From assembly GCA_001464815.1 (NCBI GenBank), contig LNDW01000003.1:1-64000 (forward strand): DNA of 64,000 nucleotides, given 5' to 3'. Positions 1-9,498 of this stretch are shown here, in pieces. The first letter of the stretch is position 1. Every line of letters begins with the position of its first letter. The notes under the pieces were generated by a model that was not told where the DNA came from, did no database searches, and worked only from the letters and a program-made list of their open reading frames with translations. Source of the DNA: Betaproteobacteria bacterium Ga0077527. Lineage in GTDB: Bacteria; Pseudomonadota; Gammaproteobacteria; Burkholderiales; SG8-41. The position numbers and the translations under genes were made by a program.

Positions 1-469
1 CGAAGAAGCCTGACAGGTTCGTGGCGCGTTGGGATTTTTGCGTGAGGGGCTGGCCGGCGGCGTCAAGGAATTCCCACGCTGGCTCGAAAGCCTCAGACTC
101 CTGGTTCCATTCGCAAGTTACGCGCAGCGAAATCAAGTTCCGGCCAGCATCACTCAATACGACTAGATCATCCAGGGCCGCGACCATGTCGGCATCCCAA
201 GGTTCGGGCGCCTTTTCTTCCAGACGGAGAAGCACACGAACCGGAGGCGCCGTCTTGGGATCGTGCGTCTCACCGGGCGAATGAACGTCGTGCTCGGTAA
301 ACCCCGTGCCGCGCCTTCCCCAGCGCCGGGATAGGGCGATCCGGACTGCTTCGAGTATCGCAGTCTTTCCGGTATTGTTGGCGCCGATAAAAACCGTCGT
401 GTCTTCTAGATCCACGTCAAGGGCTTGAACACATCGAAAGTTTTCAATTCGGACTTGGCTTATTTTCAC
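1..469 (-). CDS. AAA family ATPase, OLD/RecF-like (3' part cut by window edge)
   Basis: The N-terminal 156 codons are visible and the gene runs off the left edge. It opens with a RecF/OLD-type N-terminus (KISQVRIENFRCVQALDVDL) and a Walker A motif GANNTGKT at residues 29-36, as in overcoming-lysogenization-defect (OLD) nucleases and SMC-like ATPases. The start is GTG at 467-469 with a strong GGGGGAG ribosome site just upstream. It lies about 100 bp downstream of the restriction endonuclease gene on the same strand, so it may be part of the same defence island. Whether a C-terminal TOPRIM nuclease domain follows cannot be seen. ATPase assignment is firm; OLD subfamily is inference. Confidence 0.8.
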   Translation of the reverse strand, partial: MKISQVRIENFRCVQALDVDLEDTTVFIGANNTGKTAILEAVRIALSRRWGRRGTGFTEHDVHSPGETHDPKTAPPVRVLLRLEEKAPEPWDADMVAALDDLVVLSDAGRNLISLRVTCEWNQESEAFEPAWEFLDAAGQPLTQKSQRATNLSGFF

Positions 470-570
470 TGTGCTCCCCCCGGAGGTCGATTAGCTGATC
501 TCCATTTCTATCGGTTTCATCTCTAGCAGCAAGAAACACAGGTTTTGCCTAACGCAGCCGGCCGAGAGAT

Positions 571-1635
571 TCAGCTGCCCTCGATCGCAAGCGACTTGCC
601 GCTGAAGACGATGAGGTTGTCCGGCTCAGATGCAAACCACGCGTAGCTACCCCAGGCGAGGCTACTCACCGTCTTGCGGAAGGGCTGGCCAGCGCGATCA
701 AGATAAGCGGTCACGAAGGCAACGTGCTCGGATGGAAAACCGGCACCCTCCGAAATCTGGAGCAGAGCGGTCTTGCGCGCTTCATTCACTGGCCCATCGG
801 TGTGTACCACCTCGACGAAGACCAGCAGGGGATGGGCGGGACCCAGGTCTACCAGCACAATGTCGGGGAGGCTCTTGTCGGCCGGGATCGTCAGGCCGAT
901 CGCCTTGGCCAGTTCGTCATCCCGCGCGACAACCTTGTTACCGCTCTCGCTCAAGGCGATCACGCCAGGCTTCTTAAGGAATTTCGGCGCAAAGACCTCG
1001 ATAACGGCCTTTGAGATGTCCGCGCTGGGGCCAGTAGTCATCCGGCGGGTTTCGCCGTTCGGAAAAGTAACGAGCTCATACTCGCCGCCGCCGGCCGCGC
1101 CTTTGCGGACGATAGCGATACGGGCAAGCGCGCCGGCGTTAAGGTGCTTTGCCCGCCAGGCGGCCGCCTTTGCGATGAATGTTGCCTCGTCCAGATCGGG
1201 TGTCAGCAGCGCCGCGAAATCGGCTTGCAGCGCATACCGCCCGGCCGGCGATGTCGTCGATAATCCAGGCCGCTCGATCACCGCACCGTTCTGGATAAGC
1301 GCATATCGGATCGTGTCGTCGCGGATCGATTCCCGCGTGTTTACTGCGTACCAGCGGCCCGGCACGTCGGCCTTGCTCGGCCGGATCGACGCCTTCGCCC
1401 ACTCCAGCCGCGCGTCGTCGCCGGTCTGGCCGGCCTGTTGGTCGGTCATGCGAGTGACCTGATCCGGACGTATCCAGTTGTCCGTTCCTTCCACAGCACC
1501 GGCGTAAATCATAACGAAGATGGTCTTCGCCGAAATCTCCCAAATCGAGCGATCGCGGTTGGCCGATCCCTCCGGAAAAATCACCGGTAGACGGGCATGG
1601 ATTTCGTTCCAAGGGAGAAGCGACGGGAGGCTCAT
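571..1635 (-). CDS. Type II restriction endonuclease, BsuBI/PstI family
   Basis: A 354-residue protein matching the BsuBI/PstI endonuclease family (PstI cuts CTGCAG). The C-terminal domain holds the likely PD-(D/E)xK-type core: PDIVLVD at residues 257-263, followed by FVEVVHTDG at 273-281 and a conserved NEARKTALLQI helix. The N-terminal half (wHTH-like, IWEISAKTIFVMIYAGA) fits the family's N-terminal domain. Its ATG overlaps the methyltransferase stop codon by 4 bp (ATGA at 1632-1635), so it is translated after, and probably coupled to, the methyltransferase. Exact recognition sequence is not readable from the protein. Confidence 0.9.
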   Translation of the reverse strand: MSLPSLLPWNEIHARLPVIFPEGSANRDRSIWEISAKTIFVMIYAGAVEGTDNWIRPDQVTRMTDQQAGQTGDDARLEWAKASIRPSKADVPGRWYAVNTRESIRDDTIRYALIQNGAVIERPGLSTTSPAGRYALQADFAALLTPDLDEATFIAKAAAWRAKHLNAGALARIAIVRKGAAGGGEYELVTFPNGETRRMTTGPSADISKAVIEVFAPKFLKKPGVIALSESGNKVVARDDELAKAIGLTIPADKSLPDIVLVDLGPAHPLLVFVEVVHTDGPVNEARKTALLQISEGAGFPSEHVAFVTAYLDRAGQPFRKTVSSLAWGSYAWFASEPDNLIVFSGKSLAIEGS

Positions 1636-3416
1636 GCCTTAAGTCCATAGGCGCCGCGCAGGGCCTTCTCTATTGCGGCTCGCGTCGCGCCCCGCTGGAC
1701 CAATTGCTCGATCGGGGCCATGGCGGAAGCCGGGGGCAGAGGGATGGCTTCCAACTCGAAGGCGGAAACAGCGACGCTGCCGCTGATGCAGCGGAACACC
1801 TGATCAATCGTCTCGCTATTCAGCACGGCAGCGACGGCGGCCGGCGAGACCTTCGGCACGCCCACCGCGCGCACCATATTGAGGTGGTTCTCGACGACAA
1901 CGCCGCCATGCGTCTCTATGAATTCCCGCGACAGCTCAGCCGCGATGAGGCGGCGCTGCTGCTCCTTAGCAGTGGTGCGCTGGACCAGCACACAGCTCCG
2001 GTCGACAACCAGCCATTCATCGCCCTTTTCAGGTTTGAAGAAGGGAGCATGGTTCTTCTTGTCGGCGCGGAACACGAAACGGCCGTCGGCGGTCACAGCT
2101 TCCGCCCAGATGAGGGGATGGAGGCCCCGGCCGGCTCTGGCGCGCATTTGTGGCTTGAAGCGATTCCATACGAGCGGGCCTGTTGAAACCTCATAGCCCC
2201 AGTCAGCCAGCCGAGACGGCAGATCTTCGGCCGCGGCGATCAGCGCGACGTGAGCGGGCTCCCGCGGCGCGAGCCAGGGTGCGGTCGCGTCGGCGGGCAG
2301 GCCGACCTTGCCGTTCTTGGTGAGCCGCGCCTGCCGCTCGCTGTCGACGTTGAGGTAATGCACTTGGAATCGCGTGCGGGCGCCGCCCTTCTGATAAAGG
2401 GCGAGAAGCGTTTCCTGCAGCACGTCTTCAAAGACGCCCTTGCGCGCATGGACGAAGTCGATGGCGACGGGTGGAGCCTCCTCGGCCAGCAATTTCCGGA
2501 GCGCAGCGTAATACTGCCCGCCCAGCACGCTCGTCGGCGTGAGGTAAGCGATGACGCCGCCGGGCCGTGTCCATCGCAGCGCTATGTCCGTGAACACGCC
2601 ATAAAGATTGGCATGGCCGTAAAGGCTACGAGCATAGCGGGCACGCTGCGCGGCCGTCAGCTGTATCCGACCATAGGGCGGATTGCCGACAACGAGGTCG
2701 TAGATCGCATGCGCCTGCTCTTCCAGCGTGTCGCAAACCTTGACGAATACAGGCACATCGCGGCCGCTGGCCCGTGCGAGGTCGGCAAGAGTGATCTCCA
2801 AGGCGGCCTGCGAGAGAGAGGCTGCGTGCGGGTCCAACTCCATGCCGGAAAGGCGGGTGCCGAGCTGCGCGAGGATGAAGGCGGGCTCGCTGCCTGCCAG
2901 GCTGGCGCGCATCCTTGCGGCCGCTTCCAGAAGAAAAGCGCCTCCACCGCTGGCGGGATCGAGCACACGCGCCGTTTTCCAGTCAACCCCGCCCTCTGTT
3001 GCCAGATCAAGGAGGCGCTGGGTCAATGCGGCAGGAGTGTAGAACGCCCCGAGGGAGCTGCGCTCCTTGCCGGGCAGGAGGGTCGTGTAGAGGCTGGTCA
3101 GGGCATTGCAGCCCTCCGTGATGGGCAGAGCGGCCGCAAGGCGGCCCATGGAGTCGGCTAGTTGCTCCGCCGTGGCGTCCAGCTTGCCTTTCGTATTTGC
3201 GAAGGGTGGGCTCAATTTCACCCCCGGCGCGACTTCCTCGGCAAATATCTCCAGGGCGGCGCGCGCGAACCTCGCAGCGTGGCCAGTGCGCCGTGTTTCG
3301 GGGATAGTTTCAGACCACGCGCGCGCCATTATCCGCGCACGGGTCAATTCAATACGGATCGGCTCTAGGTCCAGAGACTTGGGCTTGCGAAGCGGTTTCG
3401 ACAGCACCACGTTCAT
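1632..3416 (-). CDS. Adenine-specific DNA methyltransferase of the BsuBI/PstI-type R-M system
   Basis: A 594-residue N6-adenine methyltransferase that would protect the host from the neighbouring endonuclease. Visible motifs in order: motif X GAFYTPAALTQRL (about 123-135), SAM-binding motif I LDPASGGGAFLLEA (152-165), GMELDP (191-196) and catalytic motif IV NPPYG (245-249). This is the gamma-class order found in Type IIG/Eco57I-like and BsuBI-type enzymes. The remaining C-terminal half would be the target-recognition part. It overlaps the resolvase upstream and the endonuclease downstream by 4 bp each, making one three-gene transcription unit. Confidence 0.92.
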   Translation of the reverse strand: MNVVLSKPLRKPKSLDLEPIRIELTRARIMARAWSETIPETRRTGHAARFARAALEIFAEEVAPGVKLSPPFANTKGKLDATAEQLADSMGRLAAALPITEGCNALTSLYTTLLPGKERSSLGAFYTPAALTQRLLDLATEGGVDWKTARVLDPASGGGAFLLEAAARMRASLAGSEPAFILAQLGTRLSGMELDPHAASLSQAALEITLADLARASGRDVPVFVKVCDTLEEQAHAIYDLVVGNPPYGRIQLTAAQRARYARSLYGHANLYGVFTDIALRWTRPGGVIAYLTPTSVLGGQYYAALRKLLAEEAPPVAIDFVHARKGVFEDVLQETLLALYQKGGARTRFQVHYLNVDSERQARLTKNGKVGLPADATAPWLAPREPAHVALIAAAEDLPSRLADWGYEVSTGPLVWNRFKPQMRARAGRGLHPLIWAEAVTADGRFVFRADKKNHAPFFKPEKGDEWLVVDRSCVLVQRTTAKEQQRRLIAAELSREFIETHGGVVVENHLNMVRAVGVPKVSPAAVAAVLNSETIDQVFRCISGSVAVSAFELEAIPLPPASAMAPIEQLVQRGATRAAIEKALRGAYGLKA

Positions 3417-3985
3417 GCAGCTTGGCCTCCCCTGGCATGTTGAACGTCGAGTGCGCGATAGAGCGTCGATCGCCCGACCTGCAGCGTGCGGGCAATATCT
3501 GCCGGACGCTCGCCAGCCTCCAGCAAGGCGCGCGCGCGTCTCACCTGTTCGGTATTCATCGCCTTCCGGCGCCCGATTTGGACACCACGCATGCGCGCCG
3601 CGGCCAGTCCGGCTTTGGTGCGCTCTGCGATCAGCGCCCGTTCAAATTCGGCGAGGGAGCCCATTAGGTGAAACACGCCGCGACCGCCATCGGTGGTCGT
3701 GTCGATGTTCTCGGAGAGGGATTGGAAGCCGCAGCCCTTGTCGCCGAGTTCCTGGACAATGGTGATGAGGTGAGAAAGGGAGCGGCCGAGGCGGTCGAGT
3801 TTCCAGACCACGAGAACACCGTCCGAGCCGCACTGTTCCAGCGCCTCGTCGAGGCCTGGGCGCTTGGTTGATGTGCCGGAAGTCCGATCCTCAAAAATCT
3901 TCTTGCAGCCAGCGAGGCGCAAGGCTCGGCGCTGCTGGTTCAGGTCCTCATCGTCGGTCGAAGCTCGCACATAGCCTATTTTCAT
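3413..3985 (-). CDS. Serine recombinase (Tn3-type resolvase/invertase)
   Basis: A 190-residue resolvase: N-terminal MKIGYVRAST with the catalytic serine at position 9, the conserved RTSG and KLDRLGRS segments, the long helix with EFERALIAERTKAGLAAAR, and a C-terminal HTH (RPADIARTLQVGRSTLYRAL). An in-frame extension to 4024 exists, but the family begins at MKIGY, and the extra stretch contains GGGACA repeats that look regulatory, so ATG 3983-3985 is preferred. Its stop overlaps the methyltransferase start (ATGA at 3413-3416). A resolvase as first gene of an R-M operon suggests acquisition with a transposon or integron-like carrier. Confidence 0.9.
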   Translation of the reverse strand: MKIGYVRASTDDEDLNQQRRALRLAGCKKIFEDRTSGTSTKRPGLDEALEQCGSDGVLVVWKLDRLGRSLSHLITIVQELGDKGCGFQSLSENIDTTTDGGRGVFHLMGSLAEFERALIAERTKAGLAAARMRGVQIGRRKAMNTEQVRRARALLEAGERPADIARTLQVGRSTLYRALDVQHARGGQAA

Positions 3986-4538
3986 AAGCTTCTTTTGGGA
4001 CAGAGTTTCGGGACACGCAAGCATCTGAATTCATCCTACCTGCAAACGGTCCCAAAATTGGTCCTTTCCGGGACGGTATTGCCGTTTAGCAACTCCTTCA
4101 GAACATAACATGAACATAAGTGGAAATCTACGGCGCAGAGTTCGGTTGCTCTCGTCATCCAACGCAACGATGCTGATCGAAATAGGACTTGCATGAATGA
4201 TGGCGTGACCAAATGCCAATGGAGCAGGCCGGCTCTTTTGGTTGGCGGGGATGGATCGCTCCAGTAAGGCGTGGTAGCTTGTGCTGACGGTACTTTTTGA
4301 GATCGAATCGAGTGTGCGATTTAGCACCGTGGGATCGAAAATCGGCCGATTGGCTCCGATAGTTGGCGAAACGCCAAAAAATATTTTCCGGCGATTTTCT
4401 CTTTAAAATCAAAAGCGTAGTATTTTGACGGCCTCTGCGTCGGCAATTTCTCCCCACCATAAAATACTTGCAAGTAATATCAATGGGTTATGTGACTTTT
4501 AACAATCGAGTGGGAATAACCCGCGGCGAACAGCAGTC
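3986..4538. other. Intergenic region of 553 bp with GGGAC repeats and palindromes
   Basis: No convincing gene. The part next to the resolvase carries GGGACA at 3997-4002 and 4010-4015, GGTCCC at 4048-4053, GGTCC at 4060-4064 and GGGAC at 4070-4074, a possible resolvase (res) site or operator. Further right are a 12-bp palindrome AATCGGCCGATT (4340-4351) and an inverted repeat TTGGCG-AAA-CGCCAA (4363-4377) followed by an A-run. The 4380-4500 part is AT-rich. It separates the island from the ArsC-like gene. Confidence 0.5.
4477..4490 (+). repeat. Weak copy of the dispersed AT-rich repeat
   Basis: ATATCAATGGGTTA matches 11 of 14 positions of the core AAAACAATRRCTTA seen elsewhere in the window. 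It lies about 50 bp upstream of the ArsC-like gene. Less certain than the other copies. Confidence 0.35.
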
Positions 4539-5834
<1,296 letters not shown>

Positions 5835-5920
5835 ACAGCGACTTGCCTGAATTTAGGTACGCTGCATGCGCTGCGACAATCCATTCAACGCATCAAATTG
5901 ATGCGCAACAATTAATTATA

Positions 5921-5950
5921 TTATTTAATAAAAACAGATACTTATATCAT
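5921..5950 (+). repeat. Dispersed AT-rich repeat, copy 1
   Basis: Core AAAACAGATACTTA at 5931-5944, preceded by TTATTTAAT. Lies between the YkuD-domain gene and the SDR gene. See the repeat finding for the alignment of all copies. Confidence 0.65.
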
Positions 5951-6041
5951 AAATGCCTTATCATTGTGCGCCGCGCCAAATTCAGCTAAATTGTGCGCCG
6001 CAAATGCGGATTCTCCCGCTTCACACCGACATAGGCGACAG

Positions 6042-6782
6042 ATGCGACTCAAAGACAAGGTAGCAATCATCACCGGCGCCGGCCGCGGCATCGGGCAGGC
6101 CACAGCCCTGAAATTTGCCCGTGAAGGCGCCCGGGTCATGGTCTGCGACATCAAGCAGGACTGGATCGACGAAACCGTGCAGCAGTGCAAGGCTGCTGGT
6201 TCCCAGGCCATAGGCCAGGTGGCCGATGTCCGCGACATGAAATCGCTGGAAGCCATGGTCAAACGCACCGTGGACGAGTGGGGTCGTGTCGATGTGCTGG
6301 TCAACAACGCCGGTATTGTCTCCGATGCCCAGGTCAAGAACATGACCGAAGAACAGTTCGACAACGTCATAGCGATCAACCTCAAGGGCGTCTACAACTG
6401 CACCAAGGCAGTGGTCAACAAGATGCTGGAGCAGCAGTCGGGGGTGATTCTCAACTCATCCTCGATCGTTGGCCTCCATGGCAATTTCGGCCAGACCAAC
6501 TACGCCGCCGCCAAATTTGGCGTCATCGGCATGGCCAAGACCTGGGCACGTGAGCTCGGCCGCAAGGGCATCCGCTCGAATGCCGTGTGCCCAGGCTTCA
6601 TCTCCACGCCGATCATCAGCACGGTGCCTGAAAAGGTGATCAGCGCGCTCGAAGAGCGTGTGCCAATGGGCCGCCTCGGCAAGCCCGAGGAAATCGCCAA
6701 CACCTTCGCCTTCCTCGCTTCCGACGAAGCAAGCTACATCAACGGCGCAGTGATCGAAGTCAGCGGTGGCCTGACGATCTGA
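6042..6782 (+). CDS. SDR-family oxidoreductase (FabG-like 3-oxoacyl reductase)
   Basis: A 246-residue classical short-chain dehydrogenase. The NADP-binding TGAGRGIGQ is near residues 12-20, NNAG near 85, catalytic serine in NSSSIVG, and the YAAAK pair near 150. It ends with the FabG-like FLASDEASYINGAVIEVSGGL. ATG 6042 gives the standard N-terminus MRLKDKVAIITG; the frame extends upstream to 5964 but that part is unlike any SDR. A second FabG lies in the fatty-acid operon (35613-36359), so this paralogue may act on a different 3-oxoacyl or hydroxyacyl substrate. Confidence 0.9.
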   Translation: MRLKDKVAIITGAGRGIGQATALKFAREGARVMVCDIKQDWIDETVQQCKAAGSQAIGQVADVRDMKSLEAMVKRTVDEWGRVDVLVNNAGIVSDAQVKNMTEEQFDNVIAINLKGVYNCTKAVVNKMLEQQSGVILNSSSIVGLHGNFGQTNYAAAKFGVIGMAKTWARELGRKGIRSNAVCPGFISTPIISTVPEKVISALEERVPMGRLGKPEEIANTFAFLASDEASYINGAVIEVSGGLTI

Positions 6783-6796
6783 AGTAATGGCTGGCG

Positions 6797-7840
6797 TCAG
6801 CCGGCCAGCAGGGCTTCCAATGCTGCCCGTCCTGGTGCGGGCACCACCCCTTTTTCGGTGACCAGCGCGCTGACCAGCTCGGCGGGCGTGACATCAAATA
6901 CAGGATTGGCGATGTGGATGTCCGCGGGCGCCCAGCGCAAATCGCGATAACCGGCGACTTCAGCCGTATCGCGTTGCTCGATGGGGATGTCGGCTCCACT
7001 GGCCACCGCCATGTCCAGTGTAGACAGCGGGCAGGCTACATAGAACGGGATACAGTGGCGTCGTGCGAGCACCGCCATCATGTAGGTTCCGATCTTGTTG
7101 GCAACATCACCATTGGCCGCAACACGGTCTGCCCCCACGATCACCGCATCGATCCGATGTCGCCCCATCATGTAGCCCGCCGCACTGTCGGTAATCAGAG
7201 TGACCGGAATACCATCCTGCTGCAGTTCCCATGCTGTCAGTCTCGCACCTTGCAGGAATGGGCGGGTTTCGTTGGCAATGACTTCGACCGTCTTGCCGGC
7301 CTCGATCGCAGATCGGATCACTCCGAGTGCGGTACCGTGCCCAGCGGTTGCCAGAGCGCCGGCATTGCAGTGGGTCATCACGCAGGCATGTTCAGGTAGC
7401 AGGGCAGCGCCAAAGGAGCCCAGCCGGCGATTGATGTCGAGGTCTTCGTCGACGATCTGTTTCGCCATTGCCAGCAGGGTGGCGGCGCGCTGTCGTCCAT
7501 CCATGCCGGCTGTCTGGGCAACACTGCCGCGCATGCGCTGCAAGGCCCAGGCGAGATTGACCGCGGTTGGACGGCTTTGCGCCAGCACGGTGAAGGCGCT
7601 GTCCATCCCGTCTGCAAACTGCCGTTTTGAGGCTCCGCTCAGTTGCAGTGCCTCCAGGGCGATGCCGTAAGCCGCAGCGCAGCCGATGGCTGGCGCACCA
7701 CGTACCACCAGATCGCGGATCGCTTGGGCTACAGAACGGGCGCTGTCGCAGCGCAAATATTCACAACGGTCTGGCAGCCAACGCTGATCGAGCAATTCAA
7801 GGGTATCGACGGTCCAGCGCAGGGTATGAAAAGCGGTCAT
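6797..7840 (-). CDS. mtnA: S-methyl-5-thioribose-1-phosphate isomerase
   Basis: A 347-residue MtnA, converting methylthioribose-1-phosphate to methylthioribulose-1-phosphate in methylthioadenosine salvage. Signatures: RGAPAIGCAAAYG near 48, the catalytic-cysteine segment THCNAGALATAGHGTALG near 160, and the catalytic-aspartate segment GADRVAANGDVANKIGTY near 235. It is the downstream gene of a two-gene minus-strand unit with a class II aldolase (23-bp gap). No mtnB, mtnC, mtnD or mtnP is in the window. Confidence 0.95.
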   Translation of the reverse strand: MTAFHTLRWTVDTLELLDQRWLPDRCEYLRCDSARSVAQAIRDLVVRGAPAIGCAAAYGIALEALQLSGASKRQFADGMDSAFTVLAQSRPTAVNLAWALQRMRGSVAQTAGMDGRQRAATLLAMAKQIVDEDLDINRRLGSFGAALLPEHACVMTHCNAGALATAGHGTALGVIRSAIEAGKTVEVIANETRPFLQGARLTAWELQQDGIPVTLITDSAAGYMMGRHRIDAVIVGADRVAANGDVANKIGTYMMAVLARRHCIPFYVACPLSTLDMAVASGADIPIEQRDTAEVAGYRDLRWAPADIHIANPVFDVTPAELVSALVTEKGVVPAPGRAALEALLAG

Positions 7841-7863
7841 GGCAAGGTTTTGGAGGACAAATG

Positions 7864-9033
7864 TCAGGGTGCACGTTTTAACAGCACGTCACGTTCAAAG
7901 CCGCCATATTCCAGTTCGGCAAAACTGATATCGGCCAGCGATGCGGCACGGTATTGGCCATGCGCCGCAGCACGGGTCATGATGGCCACGCCGTGTTGGT
8001 AAATTTCAGCGGTAATTGCAGCGTAATGTTGATTGACGCCGAAAATGCAAACACCCAACCCGGGATCCAGCGCGATACGCGGCGTGGCATCAACATGACG
8101 GGCTTCAGCGCCAAGTTCCCGTTCAAGACTCGAACGATATCTGCTGGTATAACCCTCAACGTCATCATCAAGCAAAGGCAGCCGCTTGGTATAGATCGCA
8201 TGTTGAGGCGTTGGCGGCCCCTGAGTGGCCACCTCTGCCAGATCGGCGCGCCTTACCCAGGCCATCGCCAACGGGCTGCGGTCGATATACAAGCTCAACG
8301 GGAACCCTGCCGCAGCAGATATACGTTCACGCAGCACCTCTGCCGAGGCGGCTTTTGCTGCCGTATGATCTTCGGGCAATTGCCAGGCACCTCTATTTTT
8401 CAGCCAATTCTCTGCCAGATTCACCAAACGCAGCAGATTGCCATAGGACTCTCTTGCGTCGCGGCCAAACGCCACCACGCCATGGAAGGCAAGTATCAAT
8501 CCGATGGTGTTATGGGTGGCTGAAGTCTCATAAACCGATTTGCATGCGCGTGCCAGAGCCGCGCCAGAATGACGATAAGGCACGACTGGCGCCAGTTCGC
8601 CAAACACCTCGGCACAGGTTTCGAAGCAGGACTCAACGTTGGCTACAGCCAGTATTGCATCGGCATGCGCATGTTCTACCCAAGGGTGAGGAATGACCGC
8701 ATGGAGCAGGGTTTCAATCGAAGGTTTGGGCGCAGATGTTTCCCTCTTGCACGCTTCAATGCGGCGCATTACTCCGGCGTCATCAAGCGCGGGGTCTTCG
8801 AGCAGCGCGCGCAGCGCAGCAAGGTCCAAGGCGGTGAAATGGGGTTCCAGAACTCCGGCCAGGTCTGAGCCCGTTCCTTTTACGTAAAGAGTATCGGCCG
8901 TCTTGTAAGAGGTGTTGCCGCCACCGTAAAGAACAAGATTCCGGTCGCTGCCAAGAAGGCGGGAGGTCCAGGCCCGCAGGGCCAAGGGAGTGGTGTATTC
9001 GCGTGCTATTGCATCGTCCCAGAGATTTTGCAT
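7864..9033 (-). CDS. Class II aldolase, RhaD/YuxG-type N-terminal half; candidate methylthioribulose-1-phosphate aldolase
   Basis: A 389-residue metal-dependent aldolase. The zinc/metal-binding segment EHAHADAILAVAN is near residues 120-132 and a later THNTIGLILAFHGVVAFG supplies another histidine. It matches the N-terminal half of the bifunctional rhamnulose-phosphate aldolase/dehydrogenase family but ends where the dehydrogenase half would begin. Adjacent mtnA suggests it cleaves methylthioribulose-1-phosphate to DHAP and methylthioacetaldehyde, as in the MTA (DHAP) shunt. That substrate is inference from context. ATG 9031-9033 preferred over TTG two codons upstream. Confidence 0.8.
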   Translation of the reverse strand: MQNLWDDAIAREYTTPLALRAWTSRLLGSDRNLVLYGGGNTSYKTADTLYVKGTGSDLAGVLEPHFTALDLAALRALLEDPALDDAGVMRRIEACKRETSAPKPSIETLLHAVIPHPWVEHAHADAILAVANVESCFETCAEVFGELAPVVPYRHSGAALARACKSVYETSATHNTIGLILAFHGVVAFGRDARESYGNLLRLVNLAENWLKNRGAWQLPEDHTAAKAASAEVLRERISAAAGFPLSLYIDRSPLAMAWVRRADLAEVATQGPPTPQHAIYTKRLPLLDDDVEGYTSRYRSSLERELGAEARHVDATPRIALDPGLGVCIFGVNQHYAAITAEIYQHGVAIMTRAAAHGQYRAASLADISFAELEYGGFERDVLLKRAP

Positions 9034-9054
9034 GGCCAATTATAATCTCACGTC

Positions 9055-9498
9055 ATGCCAATCTTTCCGGATTACAGGCTGCTTCTGACGTCATGGACTG
9101 CCGATGCCCCTGAATTGCGCGCTGTGCGGCACAAGGTGTTTGTCGAAGAACAGCAGGTGCCCGAGGAACTGGAATGGGATGACCGGGATACGCAGTGCCT
9201 GCATCTGCTGGCTATCGATGGCACAGGGAAGGGTATCGGCACCGGCCGCCTGCTGCATGAGGCTCAAACGGGGCACATCGGCCGTATGGCCGTGCTGCGC
9301 GAGTGGCGCGGACAGGGTGTGGGTGCCGCAATTCTCGATATGCTGCTTGCCGTGGCACGTGAACACGGACTGGGCGAAGTGGTGCTCAATGCCCAGACTC
9401 ATGCCCTGGGTTTTTATGCGCGACGCGGATTCATTGCTGAAGGCGGGGAATTTCAGGATGCCGGCATTCCTCACCGGCGGATGCGGCTCAGGCTGTAA
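9055..9498 (+). CDS. GNAT-family N-acetyltransferase (ElaA-like)
   Basis: A 147-residue acetyltransferase. VRHKVFVEEQQVPEELEWDD near residue 25 is typical of the ElaA/YjcF group, and the acetyl-CoA loop is GRMAVLREWRGQGVGAAIL near 78-96. Substrate unknown. It is divergent from the aldolase-mtnA unit with a 21-bp gap, and its 3' end overlaps the convergent NRDE gene by 11 bp. Confidence 0.88.
   Translation: MPIFPDYRLLLTSWTADAPELRAVRHKVFVEEQQVPEELEWDDRDTQCLHLLAIDGTGKGIGTGRLLHEAQTGHIGRMAVLREWRGQGVGAAILDMLLAVAREHGLGEVVLNAQTHALGFYARRGFIAEGGEFQDAGIPHRRMRLRL

Noticed and set aside
4031-4460. Minus-strand frames of 98 and 101 codons next to the resolvase
   Set aside because: No recognisable family, no ribosome site, and they overlap each other in an AT-rich, palindrome-containing region.
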